Shown here: piece by piece, positions 6,854-16,320 of the stretch | How the letters are laid out: each line of letters opens with the position of its first letter | How positions within the stretch are numbered: the stretch's first letter is position 1 | DNA from: Bacillota bacterium | GTDB lineage: Bacteria > Bacillota > Clostridia > Christensenellales > Aristaeellaceae | DNA length: 64,000 bases | NCBI GenBank assembly: GCA_023444095.1 | Contig: JAEZRP010000041.1 | Span: 1 to 64,000, forward strand | Reading direction: 5' to 3' | Translations under genes and position numbers: made by a program | The notes under the pieces: model-generated | What the model saw: only the letters and a program-made list of their open reading frames with translations | Database searches by the model: none | Told to the model about the DNA's origin: nothing

Positions 6854-7542
6854 TCGGCATTCTCGGCGCGCTCGACATCGAGGTCGCAAAGCTCTACGAG
6901 GAGTTGGAGGACGCGACCGTCGAGGAAGCTTTCGGATACAGATACGCGCGCGGCAGGCTCTGCGGGCGGGACGTCGTCGTCGCCAAATGCGGCGTGGGAA
7001 AGGTCAACGCCGCCGTATGCGCGCAGACCATGGTCATGATGTACGCGCCGGAGCTCATCATCAACACCGGCGTCGCCGGGAGTCTCTCAAAGGAACTTGG
7101 CATACTGGACGTCGCGGTGGGTGGGGACGTCGTTCAGCACGACTTCGACACCACTGCCTGCGGCGATCCCGTCGGCTACGTCTCGACCGTCGGTCGGATT
7201 CCATTCCCGTGTGACGAAAGGGCGTCCGCCGCGATCCTCGAAGCGGCAAGGGAAATTGGCCTGCGCGCACGGCTTTCGCGCATCGCCTCGGGCGATCAGT
7301 TCATCGCCTCCCGCGCGCGCAAGGAATGGATCGTCGAAACTTTCGGCGCGAAGGCGTGCGAGATGGAGGCGGGCGCAATCGCGCAGGTTTGCTTCATTGC
7401 GGGCGTCAGGTGCGCCGTCATCCGCGCGATCTCGGACGCCACGGACGACGCGCACGGCATGGAATTTCGCGAATTTGCCGCCCGTGCCGCCGAAAACTCG
7501 GTCAAGGTCCTTCAAAAAGCCCTCACATCAGAAAACCTATAA
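6850..7542 (+). CDS. mtnN: 5'-methylthioadenosine/S-adenosylhomocysteine nucleosidase
   Basis: MtnN hydrolyses methylthioadenosine and SAH to adenine plus a thioribose product, relieving inhibition of SAM enzymes. At 230 residues it has typical length. Motifs include MIGILGALDIEV at the start, INTGVAGSL (phosphate site), ACEMEAGAIAQV with the substrate-binding Met-Glu, and RAISDATDD with the catalytic Asp. The ATG overlaps the ispDF stop (ATGA). Confidence 0.96.
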   Translation: MIGILGALDIEVAKLYEELEDATVEEAFGYRYARGRLCGRDVVVAKCGVGKVNAAVCAQTMVMMYAPELIINTGVAGSLSKELGILDVAVGGDVVQHDFDTTACGDPVGYVSTVGRIPFPCDERASAAILEAAREIGLRARLSRIASGDQFIASRARKEWIVETFGAKACEMEAGAIAQVCFIAGVRCAVIRAISDATDDAHGMEFREFAARAAENSVKVLQKALTSENL

Positions 7543-7548
7543 TACCGC

Positions 7549-7577
7549 TTGCAATTCGCCTCGCGTTGTGTTAGAAT
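7549..7577 (+). promoter_or_regulatory. SigA-type promoter of ctsR operon
   Basis: TTGCAA (7549-7554), 17-base spacer, TAGAAT (7572-7577). The CtsR box begins at the next base, so repressor binding would cover the transcription start. Confidence 0.8.
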
Positions 7578-7594
7578 AGTCAAAGAAGGTCAAT
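7578..7594 (+). promoter_or_regulatory. CtsR operator
   Basis: AGTCAAAGAAGGTCAAT matches the CtsR heptad direct repeat (RGTCAAA-N3-RGTCAAA) at all but the last base. It sits between the -10 box and the ctsR ribosome site and indicates autoregulation of the whole mcsA-mcsB-clpC operon. Confidence 0.88.
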
Positions 7595-7608
7595 GCGAGG
7601 TGAATCAC

Positions 7609-8079
7609 ATGGCACAGTTAAGCGACAGCATCGAACAGTTCATAAAAGAGATGATGGAGGGCGGCGCTCAGATCGAGCTCAGGCGAAACGAGCTTGCCCA
7701 GCACTTTGGATGCGCCCCTTCACAGATAAATTACGTGCTCGCAACGCGCTTCACCGTCGATCATGGCTATATCATTGAGTCACGGCGAGGCGGCGGCGGG
7801 TATATTAGAATCGTAAGGATGTGCGAGCGCTCCTCCGAGAACCTTCTGAGCGCCCTCATCGAGCGCATCGGAAGCGCCATCGACGAGGATTCTTCGGTCG
7901 CAATCATCATGCATCTTCTCGACCGGAAACTCGTCACGCCAAACGAGGCGCGCCTCATGCGGGCGGCGGTGGGCAGAAACGCGCTCGCCCTGCCCGTGAG
8001 CGCGAAGGATATTCTGCGCGCGGCGATTCTCAGGAACATGATTGTCCAGATCTTCAAGAACGCCGAGGGAGATGATTAG
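7609..8079 (+). CDS. ctsR: Transcriptional repressor CtsR
   Basis: CtsR represses clp and related stress genes and is inactivated by heat. At 156 residues it matches the family. The N-terminal winged helix-turn-helix is clear (ELRRNELAQHFGCAPSQINY), with the glycine-rich wing ESRRGGGGYIRI that senses heat and contacts DNA. The C-terminal dimerisation domain follows. The start at 7609 follows GCGAGGTG; an in-frame start at 7549 lies inside the promoter. It is the first gene of the operon. Confidence 0.97.
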   Translation: MAQLSDSIEQFIKEMMEGGAQIELRRNELAQHFGCAPSQINYVLATRFTVDHGYIIESRRGGGGYIRIVRMCERSSENLLSALIERIGSAIDEDSSVAIIMHLLDRKLVTPNEARLMRAAVGRNALALPVSAKDILRAAILRNMIVQIFKNAEGDD

Positions 8080-8080
8080 A

Positions 8081-8611
8081 ATGATGTGCGACGACTGCGG
8101 CGTCCGCCCCGCGAACTTTCTGCTCAAGGCGGTGACGGAGGACGGCGTCCGCGAAAAAAACCTGTGCGCCGTATGCATGGCGAAGTATCAGCGACGCATT
8201 CCCGGCCTTGATATCTCAAATCTGGCGGGGATTCTCAGCGGCATCCTTGAATCGAAGGACGCGCGGAAGGCAGAAACTTACGACGCGGAGACGGATGCGC
8301 TCACCTGTCCCGCCTGCCAGTCGACTTACGCGGAGTTTCGAAAGTCCGGCAGGTTCGGCTGCTCGAAGTGCTACACGGCATTCCGCAAGCCTCTCGAGTC
8401 GCTGCTTCTGAAGGTGCATGGAAATCTCCAGCACGCAGGGCGCATGCCAGGCGGCGTACAGAACGATGCCTCGATCAAGATCTCGATCGACCGGCTGAAG
8501 CAGGACCTCGTCAAGTCCATCGCCTCGGAGGAATACGAACAGGCCGCGCAGATTCGGGACCAGATTCGCTCCCTGACCGCGCAGCTCGAGGAGGTGGAAA
8601 AGAATGGCTAA
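8081..8611 (+). CDS. mcsA: McsA, activator of arginine kinase McsB
   Basis: McsA is a zinc-binding partner of McsB. Four CxxC pairs are visible: CDDC, CAVC, CPAC and CSKC, giving two zinc sites. A C-terminal UVR motif (EEYEQAAQIRDQIRSL) matches the one in ClpC. The start at 8081 is one base after the ctsR stop with GAGGGAG as ribosome site; upstream in-frame ATG codons are too close to that site. The 3' end overlaps mcsB by 8 bases. Confidence 0.95.
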   Translation: MMCDDCGVRPANFLLKAVTEDGVREKNLCAVCMAKYQRRIPGLDISNLAGILSGILESKDARKAETYDAETDALTCPACQSTYAEFRKSGRFGCSKCYTAFRKPLESLLLKVHGNLQHAGRMPGGVQNDASIKISIDRLKQDLVKSIASEEYEQAAQIRDQIRSLTAQLEEVEKNG

Positions 8612-9632
8612 CTACGTTCCCGCCCCCGAACAGGACGTCGTGGTTTCGAGCCGCGTGCGGATCGCGCGCAACTTTGAGGATATCCCGTTCATGGTCAAGG
8701 AGACCGACGAACAGGCGGAGGAGGTCATCCGCCGCGTTTCCTCGGCGATTCAGGATGGCCCGCAAGGCGATGCCTATGCATTCTACCGCATTCGCGAGCT
8801 TTCAGACCCCGATCGGCAGGAGCTCACCGAGCACAGGCTTATTTCAAACGAGCTGCTCAGCCTGAAAAACCGTGGCGCGGCGCTCATCTCGTCGGGACGC
8901 AACGTCTCCGTGATGATGAACGAGGATGACCACATTCGCGTGCAGGGCCTTTTGCCCGGTCTACAGCTTGAACGAAGCGCAGAGCTCGCCTTCTTGGTCG
9001 AGGGCGAGGTGGGGAAGAAGTACCCGCTCGCCTTCGACGCGCAGCTTGGCTACCTGACCTCCTTCCCGACGGACGTCGGAACCGGCATGCGGCTCTCGGC
9101 GGTTCTCCACCTTCCCGCGCTCACCGCCGCCCGGCAGATCGGCCCGGTGATGCAGGCGGTCGGCAAGCTCGGACTCACCGTCCGCGGTTTCTACGGCGAG
9201 GGCAGCGAAGTGCGCGGCAACATGTATGTGCTCTCGAACCAGCAATCCCTCGGCAGGAGCGAGGAGGATATGATCCGCTCGATGGGTGCGGCGGCTGACC
9301 AGATTGTCGGCCACGAGCGCCAGTTGCGCGAGCAAGCGGAAAAGGCGGATATGCCGCTTTTGCAGGATCGGCTGCTGCGCTCGCTCGGCGAGGTGATCTA
9401 TTCCCGGCTGATGGGCGCGAAGGAAATGACGCGTCGGCTTTCGGACATCCGCTACGCGGCGAGCATGGGTTACTTCCACGCGCCGCTTCGGGCGCTTGAT
9501 GAGCTCTTAATGGATATGCAGCCCGGCTCGCTCGCAAAATACGCGGGCAGGCCATTGACGGACCGTGAACGCGACGAGATGAGGAGCGACCTCATGAAAA
9601 GGCGGCTCGCGGAAATACAGACCATGGAATGA
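8604..9632 (+). CDS. mcsB: Protein arginine kinase McsB
   Basis: McsB phosphorylates arginine residues and so tags proteins for ClpCP degradation; it also inactivates CtsR. It belongs to the guanido phosphotransferase family but lacks the creatine-binding N-domain, as seen here (342 residues). Motifs include VVSSRVRIARNF at the N-terminus, NEDDHIRVQ, and the phosphagen-kinase block GYLTSFPTDVGTGMRLS. Translationally coupled to mcsA by overlap; clpC follows after 22 bases. Confidence 0.96.
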   Translation: MANYVPAPEQDVVVSSRVRIARNFEDIPFMVKETDEQAEEVIRRVSSAIQDGPQGDAYAFYRIRELSDPDRQELTEHRLISNELLSLKNRGAALISSGRNVSVMMNEDDHIRVQGLLPGLQLERSAELAFLVEGEVGKKYPLAFDAQLGYLTSFPTDVGTGMRLSAVLHLPALTAARQIGPVMQAVGKLGLTVRGFYGEGSEVRGNMYVLSNQQSLGRSEEDMIRSMGAAADQIVGHERQLREQAEKADMPLLQDRLLRSLGEVIYSRLMGAKEMTRRLSDIRYAASMGYFHAPLRALDELLMDMQPGSLAKYAGRPLTDRERDEMRSDLMKRRLAEIQTME

Positions 9633-9654
9633 GGATTCCTGAGCGGAGGTTAAC

Positions 9655-12129
9655 ATGGCATACTTTGCAAAATTCACGGAGCGCGGGCAGCGGGCGCTGC
9701 TTGCGGCACAGCGCGAGGCGGCGCAGCTCGGACGGACGTATGTCGGTACCGAGCATCTGCTCCTCGGCGTTTTGAACGACCCCGGCGCGGCGCAGGCGAT
9801 CCTCAAGGAGGTTTCCCTCGATTCGGCGCGCGACGAGATCGTTCAGATACTCGGGCGCGGCGACGACGATTCGCCCATCAAAACCATGGTCTATACCCCG
9901 CGCACCAAGAAGGTGCTCGAACAGTCCGTGCGCGAGGCGCGCGATCTGAAGCAGAACTACGTGGGCGTCGAGCATATTCTCCTCGCCCTCATGCGCGAAC
10001 GCGAGGGTGTGGCGGCCCACGTGCTCATCAAGATGGGTCTCGATCTCACGAAAGCGCGCGACGAGCTTCTGCGCGCGATCAACGGCCAGGAAGAGGGCGG
10101 AAACCTTCTGCCCGGCGGAGGCGAGGCGGAGACCCCGACGCTCGACCAGTTCGCGCGCGATCTCACAAAGGCCGCCGTGGTGGGCGAGCTCGATCCCGTG
10201 ATCGGTCGGACGAAGGAGATCGAGCGCATCGTCCAGATCCTCTCCCGCCGCACCAAGAACAACCCGGTTCTGATCGGCGAACCCGGCGTCGGCAAGTCCG
10301 CCATCGTCGAGGGCCTCGCGCAGCTGATCGTCGAGGGAAACATCCCCGAGATTCTGCGCAACAAGCGCGTGGTGTCGCTGGACCTCGCGAGCATGCTCGC
10401 AGGCGCGAAGTACCGCGGAGAGTTTGAGGAGCGCCTCAAAAACGCCATGGCCGAGATCCGGAAGGCCGGAAACGTGGTGCTCTTCATCGACGAGCTTCAC
10501 ACAATCGTCGGCGCGGGCGCGTCCGAGGGCGCGATCGACGCGGCGAACATCCTCAAGCCGCTCCTCGCGCGCGGCGAGATGCAGTGCGTCGGCGCGACGA
10601 CGCTCAACGAGTACCACAAGTATATCGAAAAGGATGCCGCTCTCGAGCGCCGCTTCCAGCCCGTGACCGTGGGCGAGCCGTCCAAGGAAGAGTCCGTCGC
10701 GATCCTCATGGGCCTTCGCGACCGCTACGAGGCGCACCACAGAGTGCAGATCACAGACGAGGCCATCGAGGCCGCCGTCACCCTTTCCGACCGCTATATT
10801 TCCGACCGCTTCCTGCCCGACAAGGCCATCGACCTCATCGACGAGGCCGCCTCGCGCGTGCGCATCAAGGCGTTTACCGCGCCGCCGGACATGAAGGAGC
10901 AGGAGACCCGCCTCGAGGCGCTCAACAAGGAGACCGAGGAGGCTGTGGCGCACGAGGACTTTGAGAAAGCCGCGCATCTGCGCGACCAGAAGAAGCAACT
11001 GAACAACGAGATGGCCGAGCGTCGCAAGAAGTGGGAGCAGCGCAGAAATTCCCAGATCGAGATCGTGGGCGAGGAAGAGGTCGCGCAGATCGTGTCCGCT
11101 TGGACGGGGATCCCCGTTTCCCGCATGACCGAGGACGAGGCCATCCGGCTCGTGAAGCTCGAGGAGATCCTGCACAACCGCGTCGTAGGCCAGAATGAGG
11201 CCGTGAAGGCCGTCGCACGGGCCGTGCGCCGCGCGCGCGCGGGCCTCAAGGACCCGAACCGCCCCATCGGCTCGTTCATCTTCTTAGGCCCCACAGGCGT
11301 TGGAAAGACCGAGCTCTGCAAGGCGCTCGGCGAGGCGCTCTTTGGGGATGAGAACAGCATGATCCGCATCGACATGTCGGAGTATATGGAGAAATTCTCC
11401 GTCTCCCGCATGATCGGCTCCCCGCCCGGCTACGTGGGCTACGAGGAGGGCGGCCAGCTCACCGAAAAGGTGCGCAGAAAGCCTTATGCCGTCATCCTCT
11501 TTGACGAGGTGGAAAAGGCGCATCCGGACGTTTTCAATATCCTTCTCCAGATTCTGGAGGACGGCAGACTCACAGACGGCCAGGGCCGCGTGGTGGACTT
11601 CAAAAACACCGTCGTCGTCATGACGTCGAACGCCGGCGCGCACGAACTCAAAAGGCAGCGATCCCTTGGCTTTGGTTCCTCGGCATCTGACGAGGAAAAG
11701 GGCTACGAGATGATGCGGGACAACATCATGGACGAGGTGAAGAAGACATTCCGGCCCGAGTTCCTGAACCGCGTGGATGAGATCATCGTATTCCACGCCC
11801 TCGAGCAGCCCGAGATCGACGCCATTGCGAAGCTCATGATGGAGGGCGTCAAGGAAAGGCTGCGCGAGCGCGGCATGGAACTCGAAGTCGAGGATGAGGC
11901 GTTGCGCGTCATCAGCAAGTCCGGCTACGACCTGCAGTACGGCGCGCGTCCCCTGCGCCGGGCGATCCAGCGCATGGTCGAGGACGCGCTGAGCGAAGAA
12001 ATTCTGCTCGGCCACATCAAGCTGGGAGACCGCGTGCGCGCCTACTCGGAGAACGGCGAGCTGAGGTTTCAGCCCATCGCGGAGGAACTCGAAGAACGAA
12101 AGGCCATCCCGGCAGTCGACAAGCAGTAA
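9655..12129 (+). CDS. clpC: ATP-dependent Clp protease ATP-binding subunit ClpC
   Basis: ClpC is the AAA+ unfoldase of the ClpCP protease and degrades arginine-phosphorylated proteins. At 824 residues it is full length. Order: Clp N-domain (1-145, two repeats), AAA1 with Walker A GEPGVGKS, a middle domain containing a UVR motif (HEDFEKAAHLRDQKK), AAA2 with Walker A GPTGVGKT, and the C-terminal D2-small domain. A GGAGG site precedes the ATG. It is the last gene of the CtsR operon and is followed by a strong terminator. Confidence 0.97.
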   Translation: MAYFAKFTERGQRALLAAQREAAQLGRTYVGTEHLLLGVLNDPGAAQAILKEVSLDSARDEIVQILGRGDDDSPIKTMVYTPRTKKVLEQSVREARDLKQNYVGVEHILLALMREREGVAAHVLIKMGLDLTKARDELLRAINGQEEGGNLLPGGGEAETPTLDQFARDLTKAAVVGELDPVIGRTKEIERIVQILSRRTKNNPVLIGEPGVGKSAIVEGLAQLIVEGNIPEILRNKRVVSLDLASMLAGAKYRGEFEERLKNAMAEIRKAGNVVLFIDELHTIVGAGASEGAIDAANILKPLLARGEMQCVGATTLNEYHKYIEKDAALERRFQPVTVGEPSKEESVAILMGLRDRYEAHHRVQITDEAIEAAVTLSDRYISDRFLPDKAIDLIDEAASRVRIKAFTAPPDMKEQETRLEALNKETEEAVAHEDFEKAAHLRDQKKQLNNEMAERRKKWEQRRNSQIEIVGEEEVAQIVSAWTGIPVSRMTEDEAIRLVKLEEILHNRVVGQNEAVKAVARAVRRARAGLKDPNRPIGSFIFLGPTGVGKTELCKALGEALFGDENSMIRIDMSEYMEKFSVSRMIGSPPGYVGYEEGGQLTEKVRRKPYAVILFDEVEKAHPDVFNILLQILEDGRLTDGQGRVVDFKNTVVVMTSNAGAHELKRQRSLGFGSSASDEEKGYEMMRDNIMDEVKKTFRPEFLNRVDEIIVFHALEQPEIDAIAKLMMEGVKERLRERGMELEVEDEALRVISKSGYDLQYGARPLRRAIQRMVEDALSEEILLGHIKLGDRVRAYSENGELRFQPIAEELEERKAIPAVDKQ

Positions 12130-12138
12130 CGACTAGAA

Positions 12139-12170
12139 AGGGGAGCGCCCACGCGGGCGCCCCTTTTTTT
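12139..12170 (+). terminator. Rho-independent terminator of ctsR-clpC operon
   Basis: A GC-rich stem (AGGGGAGCGCCC with GGGCGCCCCT, one bulge) with loop ACGC is followed by seven Ts. Confidence 0.9.
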
Positions 12171-12247
12171 CATGGCTTCGCCAGGATTGGAGGACCGGGA
12201 AGCGTTGCTTCTATCGCGTGCATGCGCCGTGCGGGAGGAGATAAGGC

Positions 12248-14611
12248 TCAATCAAAGATGGATCTCTCTCCCGACTCGATCTCATCCTTTTCATCAAAAC
12301 CCCGGAACATGTTCGTCAGGCCGTTCAGAAGCCCTCCGGGCGAGTACCTGACCGCGCTGCTCTCCGCGCCGGTGACGAGCGTCCCCAGTTCAAAGAGTAG
12401 CTTATGGCGCGGAATGACCGTGTAGGCGTGCTCCGCGCCGAGGTCCGCGCCGGCGTCTGTATAGCTCAGGCGTTCCCCGGCTGCGCCGGAAAGGATCGCC
12501 ACGATGTCGTATGCGCCGTTCGTGTTTCTGACGACCAGGTACTCCGCGTAGGGACTCACGGCAGTAAAGCCGATTACGGGCGTCTCGCCAGCCGTGCTCA
12601 TGATGGTCAGGTCGGAAACGGGTCCCGGCGCGTCCCAGACGTCCGAGACGGGCATTGTGTCGGTCTCTCCCTGGAACAGCTCGCTTACCACGTATTCGGA
12701 CGGCGTGTTCGCGGACGCGAGCGCCACGCGGTGCTCGTTCTCGAGCGCGTATCCGTCGACGAGCAGCACGTTTACGCCCGAAGGTCTCTGAAAATCGCGC
12801 CCGTGCAATTTTTGCGATATTTGCGATAGAAATTCCGCGCACGCCTTCGCCGCGTAGCCGCCGCCGCTCACGGACGCCGCCATACCGCCGTTGGCGTTCG
12901 AGTCGAGGCCCATCCAAACCGCGACGGCGATTTCAGGCGTGTAGGCGACCGTCCAGGCGTCGCTGGTGTCTCCGTTGGGGAGCCCCGCCGTGCCGGTCTT
13001 GGCGGCGACGGGGAAGGGAAGGGAGGAGAGCGCCTTCGCGGTGCCCGATTTTGCGGCGGTCTTGAGAATGTCTGTCAGGATGTACGCGCTCTGGACCGTG
13101 ACCGCCCGCGCGTCCTGCGGCGCGTATTCATAGACGAGATTCCCGTACCGGTCCTCGATTTTTCGGATCAGGTGCGGCTTGTGCACCATCCCGCCGTTCG
13201 CGAGCGCGGAATACGCCGCGCACATTTCCTCCGGCGTCACCCCGTAGGTCATTGATCCGAGCGCGAGCGCCAGATTTCGGTCCTCCTGTTCAATGGAGAG
13301 TCCGAACGCCTTCGCATATTTCGTGAGCGCGTCCACGCCCACCGTGTCCGCCAAATCCACCGTCGCGGCGTTTAGCGAGCGCGCAAGCGCGGCGCGCAGT
13401 GTCACCTGTCCATTGTACGTTCCGCCCGCGTTGCCGGGCGAATATCCGTCGCCATAGGTGCGCTGCACGTCGTATGCCGGGCTCGTCGGCACGTATCCGT
13501 AGCGGTCGACGGCCGCCGCGTACGTCGTGAGCGGCTTGATGGACGACCCCGGCTGACGTCTGGACTGCGTCGCCCGGTTGAGCCCGCGCTGCACCTCGTA
13601 TTCGCGTCCGCCGACGATGGCCACGACCTCGCCGTTAGCGGGATTCATGGCGATGAGGGCGCCCTGCGCCGCCGCCTCGGGGTAGAAGGAGGTGTCCTCC
13701 ATGGTCGCCTCGGCGGCCTGCTGCGCGCCGGTGTCGAGCGCGGTGTGGACGGAGTACCCGCCCGAGAGCAGTTCCTCCGCCGAGATTCCGAGGACCTCCT
13801 GCGCCTCGCGCGCGACCTCGTCGATGTACCAGCCATACGCGCCGGAAGCGGAAGCGGACGAAACGACGTCGATCGGCTCGGCCTCCGCGGCGTCCGCCTG
13901 TTCCTGCGTGATGTATCCGTTTTCGATCATCGAGGCGAGCACGTACTGCCGACGCCCCTTCGCGGCGTCGAGGTTCACGTGCGGCGCGTATCTCGACGGC
14001 GACTTGATGACGCCTGCGAGGAGCGACGCCTCGCCGAGCGTCAGTTCCGCCGCGCTCTTTCCAAAGTACTTTTCCGCGGCCGTCCCGATCCCGTACGCGC
14101 CGTTTCCGAAGTATACGACATTCAGATATGCCTCGAGAATCTGATCCTTTGTCAGTATCCCCTCAAGCCGAACCGCGAGGAGCGCCTCCTGTACCTTGCG
14201 GGAGAGCGTCTTTGCGCTGGTGAGGTGGGTGAGCTTGATGAGCTGCTGGGTGATCGTCGACGCACCCTGGGCGTAAGACATGGTCTTCACGTCGTGCCAC
14301 GCCGCGCCAGCGATGCGCTGAAGGTCGACTCCCCCGTGCTTGTAAAAGCGCGCGTCCTCCGCGGCGACGAACGCCTCCGGGACGTAAGCCGGGAGCGAGT
14401 CGATCGACACGTTAACCCGGTTTTCGCTCGCGAACAGGCTTCCCGCCACCTCATTTTGCGCGTCATACACGCGCGTCGCGAGCCGCACGTCGTGGATTTT
14501 GTCGACGTCCAGTTTTTCCCAGTGCCCGAGATCGAGCTGCCAGACAAACGCGCCGATCGCGACCGCCGCGAGGGCACCGAGGATCGAAAGAAGAATTGCT
14601 TTCCGGCTCAT
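12248..14611 (-). CDS. Class A penicillin-binding protein 1A
   Basis: A bifunctional peptidoglycan synthase, membrane anchored. After a short cytoplasmic start and one TM helix (about residues 5-27) comes the GT51 transglycosylase with catalytic Glu in AAEDARFYKHGG and the QGASTITQQ and YLNVVYFGNGAYG motifs. The transpeptidase follows with PGSSIKP (SxxK), SLN and AKTGT (KTG). A C-terminal fibronectin-like segment (about 670-770) resembles other clostridial PBP1A. The ATG at 14611 follows GGGGTG; two upstream in-frame starts lack spacing. It is divergent from the FtsH-like gene. No paralogue-specific name (ponA or pbpF) can be given. Confidence 0.94.
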   Translation of the reverse strand: MSRKAILLSILGALAAVAIGAFVWQLDLGHWEKLDVDKIHDVRLATRVYDAQNEVAGSLFASENRVNVSIDSLPAYVPEAFVAAEDARFYKHGGVDLQRIAGAAWHDVKTMSYAQGASTITQQLIKLTHLTSAKTLSRKVQEALLAVRLEGILTKDQILEAYLNVVYFGNGAYGIGTAAEKYFGKSAAELTLGEASLLAGVIKSPSRYAPHVNLDAAKGRRQYVLASMIENGYITQEQADAAEAEPIDVVSSASASGAYGWYIDEVAREAQEVLGISAEELLSGGYSVHTALDTGAQQAAEATMEDTSFYPEAAAQGALIAMNPANGEVVAIVGGREYEVQRGLNRATQSRRQPGSSIKPLTTYAAAVDRYGYVPTSPAYDVQRTYGDGYSPGNAGGTYNGQVTLRAALARSLNAATVDLADTVGVDALTKYAKAFGLSIEQEDRNLALALGSMTYGVTPEEMCAAYSALANGGMVHKPHLIRKIEDRYGNLVYEYAPQDARAVTVQSAYILTDILKTAAKSGTAKALSSLPFPVAAKTGTAGLPNGDTSDAWTVAYTPEIAVAVWMGLDSNANGGMAASVSGGGYAAKACAEFLSQISQKLHGRDFQRPSGVNVLLVDGYALENEHRVALASANTPSEYVVSELFQGETDTMPVSDVWDAPGPVSDLTIMSTAGETPVIGFTAVSPYAEYLVVRNTNGAYDIVAILSGAAGERLSYTDAGADLGAEHAYTVIPRHKLLFELGTLVTGAESSAVRYSPGGLLNGLTNMFRGFDEKDEIESGERSIFD

Positions 14612-14677
14612 GCACATCACCCCGTATGATTTTGTACAGAAGAACCAGATATATGCACGATCGGAAGATCTTGTTCA

Positions 14678-14706
14678 TGGACACATTTGCGTAATATATG
14701 TATAAT
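14678..14706 (+). promoter_or_regulatory. SigA-type promoter of FtsH-like gene
   Basis: TGGACA (14678-14683), 17-base spacer, TATAAT (14701-14706). The predicted start (about 14713) lies downstream of the first possible ATG at 14698, so that ATG cannot be the real start. Confidence 0.7.
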
Positions 14707-14730
14707 CATATACAGATTGTGATGAGGGTG

Positions 14731-16272
14731 ATGAGATTGTTCAGACGATATAACCTGCCAATCCTGCTTGCGCTGTCCGTGATGCTCTGCGGCTGCGTGC
14801 TTTTGGTCGCGAGCGCGCTGTCTCCGCGTGCCATCGATATAACCTCCCGCGCGCTGCTCGCCGTGGGCTGCGTCGGGATCATTGCCGTTTCGGCGTTCGG
14901 GATCGGGGGCAGGAAGAGCCCCGCCTATACTAAATTCGGCCGCGACGCGCTCATTACGAAGGAGTCGGGGCTTACCTTTCGCGACGTCGCCGCCAACGCG
15001 GAGGCGAAGCAGAGCCTCGAAGGCCTCGTGGATTATCTCAAGGACCCGCAGAAGTACGCGAGTTTCGGCGCGCGCATGCCGCGCGGCGTGATGTTCTACG
15101 GTCCCCCCGGCACGGGCAAGACGCTGCTCGCCCGGGCGCTCGCCGGGGAAGCGGGCGTGCCGTTTTTTGCCATGTCCGGTTCGGATTTCGTTCAGATGTA
15201 CGTGGGCGTCGGCGCAAGCCGTGTGCGCGATCTGTTTGCGAGCGCGAAAAAGGCCGGAAAATGCGTCATTTTCATCGACGAAATCGACGCGCTCGGCCGC
15301 CGCAGGAACGACCAGTCATCAGACGAGCGCGACCAGACGCTGAACGCGCTCCTTAATGAAATGTCGGGCTTCCGCACGGGCGACGGCGTGATCGTCATCG
15401 CGGCCACGAACCGCATCGAGACGCTCGACCCCGCGCTCCTGCGCCCCGGCCGCTTTGACCGCCAGATCGAGGTGGGCCTCCCCGGCATGAGCGAGCGGCT
15501 CGACATCCTGACGCTTCACAGTAGAAACAAGCCCCTCGCACCGGATATTGACCTCGCCGAGCTCGCGCGGGAGACGTGCGCGTTTTCCGGCGCGTCCCTC
15601 GAATCGCTCCTCAACGAAGCGGCGATCCTCGCCGCCCGCCGCCACTCGGATGAGATCGAGCGCGGCGACATCGATCAGGCGTTCTACCGCACGGTCGCTG
15701 GCGCGGACGGCGTTTCCGCGGCGTCCCCCGACGAGCGCTGCACCATCGCGCTTCACGAGGCGGGCCACGCCATCATGCTGCGCACGCTCACACCCGAAAG
15801 CAGGCTGAAGCGGGTGAGCATCCTCCCCGCCGGGCGCGGCGCGCAGGGCTACAACCTTGCGATTCCGGAGGAGCGCGTGCTCCACAAGAAGAGCGACATC
15901 GAGAATCAGATCATGGTGCTCCTCGGCGGCCGTGCGGCGGAGCTTCTCGTGGGCGGCGACGACGCCCTCACTTCCGGTGCGTCCAGCGATATCGCGCGCG
16001 CCACGGAGCTTGCGGTCACGATGATCATGGAACTGGGCATGGGGGACAACCCCGCCGTGTCTCTGCGCGCGCTCTCAAGCGTCTGCGGCGCGAACGGATC
16101 GGCGGAAGCCGCCTGCCGCGATGCGCTCGCGCAGCTCTACGAGAAGACGCGCGGCATCCTCGAGGAAAACGTCAACGATCTTTTGACGCTCACCGAAGCC
16201 CTGCTCGAGCGGGAAAGCCTCGGCGCGGACGAGATCGACGCACTCCTCGCATCCGAAAAAAGATCCGCGTAA
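14731..16272 (+). CDS. FtsH-like AAA+ zinc metalloprotease, short form
   Basis: Membrane-bound ATP-dependent protease of the FtsH type, about 513 residues against more than 600 for housekeeping FtsH. Two TM segments (about 9-30 and 40-58) are joined by only about 10 residues, so the usual extracytoplasmic domain is missing. The AAA part has Walker A GPPGTGKT, Walker B CVIFIDEIDA and SRH RPGRFDRQ. The protease part has the zinc site HEAGH and TSGASSDIARAT. ATG 14698 is inside the promoter. ATG 14722, ATG 14731 and TTG 14737 remain; GAGGGTG is spaced best (6 bases) for TTG 14737. It is probably a secondary FtsH with a specialised role, possibly sporulation given the neighbouring spoIIA operon (inference). 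Confidence 0.88.
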   Translation: MRLFRRYNLPILLALSVMLCGCVLLVASALSPRAIDITSRALLAVGCVGIIAVSAFGIGGRKSPAYTKFGRDALITKESGLTFRDVAANAEAKQSLEGLVDYLKDPQKYASFGARMPRGVMFYGPPGTGKTLLARALAGEAGVPFFAMSGSDFVQMYVGVGASRVRDLFASAKKAGKCVIFIDEIDALGRRRNDQSSDERDQTLNALLNEMSGFRTGDGVIVIAATNRIETLDPALLRPGRFDRQIEVGLPGMSERLDILTLHSRNKPLAPDIDLAELARETCAFSGASLESLLNEAAILAARRHSDEIERGDIDQAFYRTVAGADGVSAASPDERCTIALHEAGHAIMLRTLTPESRLKRVSILPAGRGAQGYNLAIPEERVLHKKSDIENQIMVLLGGRAAELLVGGDDALTSGASSDIARATELAVTMIMELGMGDNPAVSLRALSSVCGANGSAEAACRDALAQLYEKTRGILEENVNDLLTLTEALLERESLGADEIDALLASEKRSA

Positions 16273-16320
16273 GCGGCGCGCATTTCTCCCCGCAAGCGAC
16301 AAAGATAGACCTTCTTCATA

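Noticed and set aside
9592..11175. 527-codon open frame opposite clpC
   Set aside because: High GC and codon bias of clpC create long antisense frames; the product is low-complexity and has no ribosome site.
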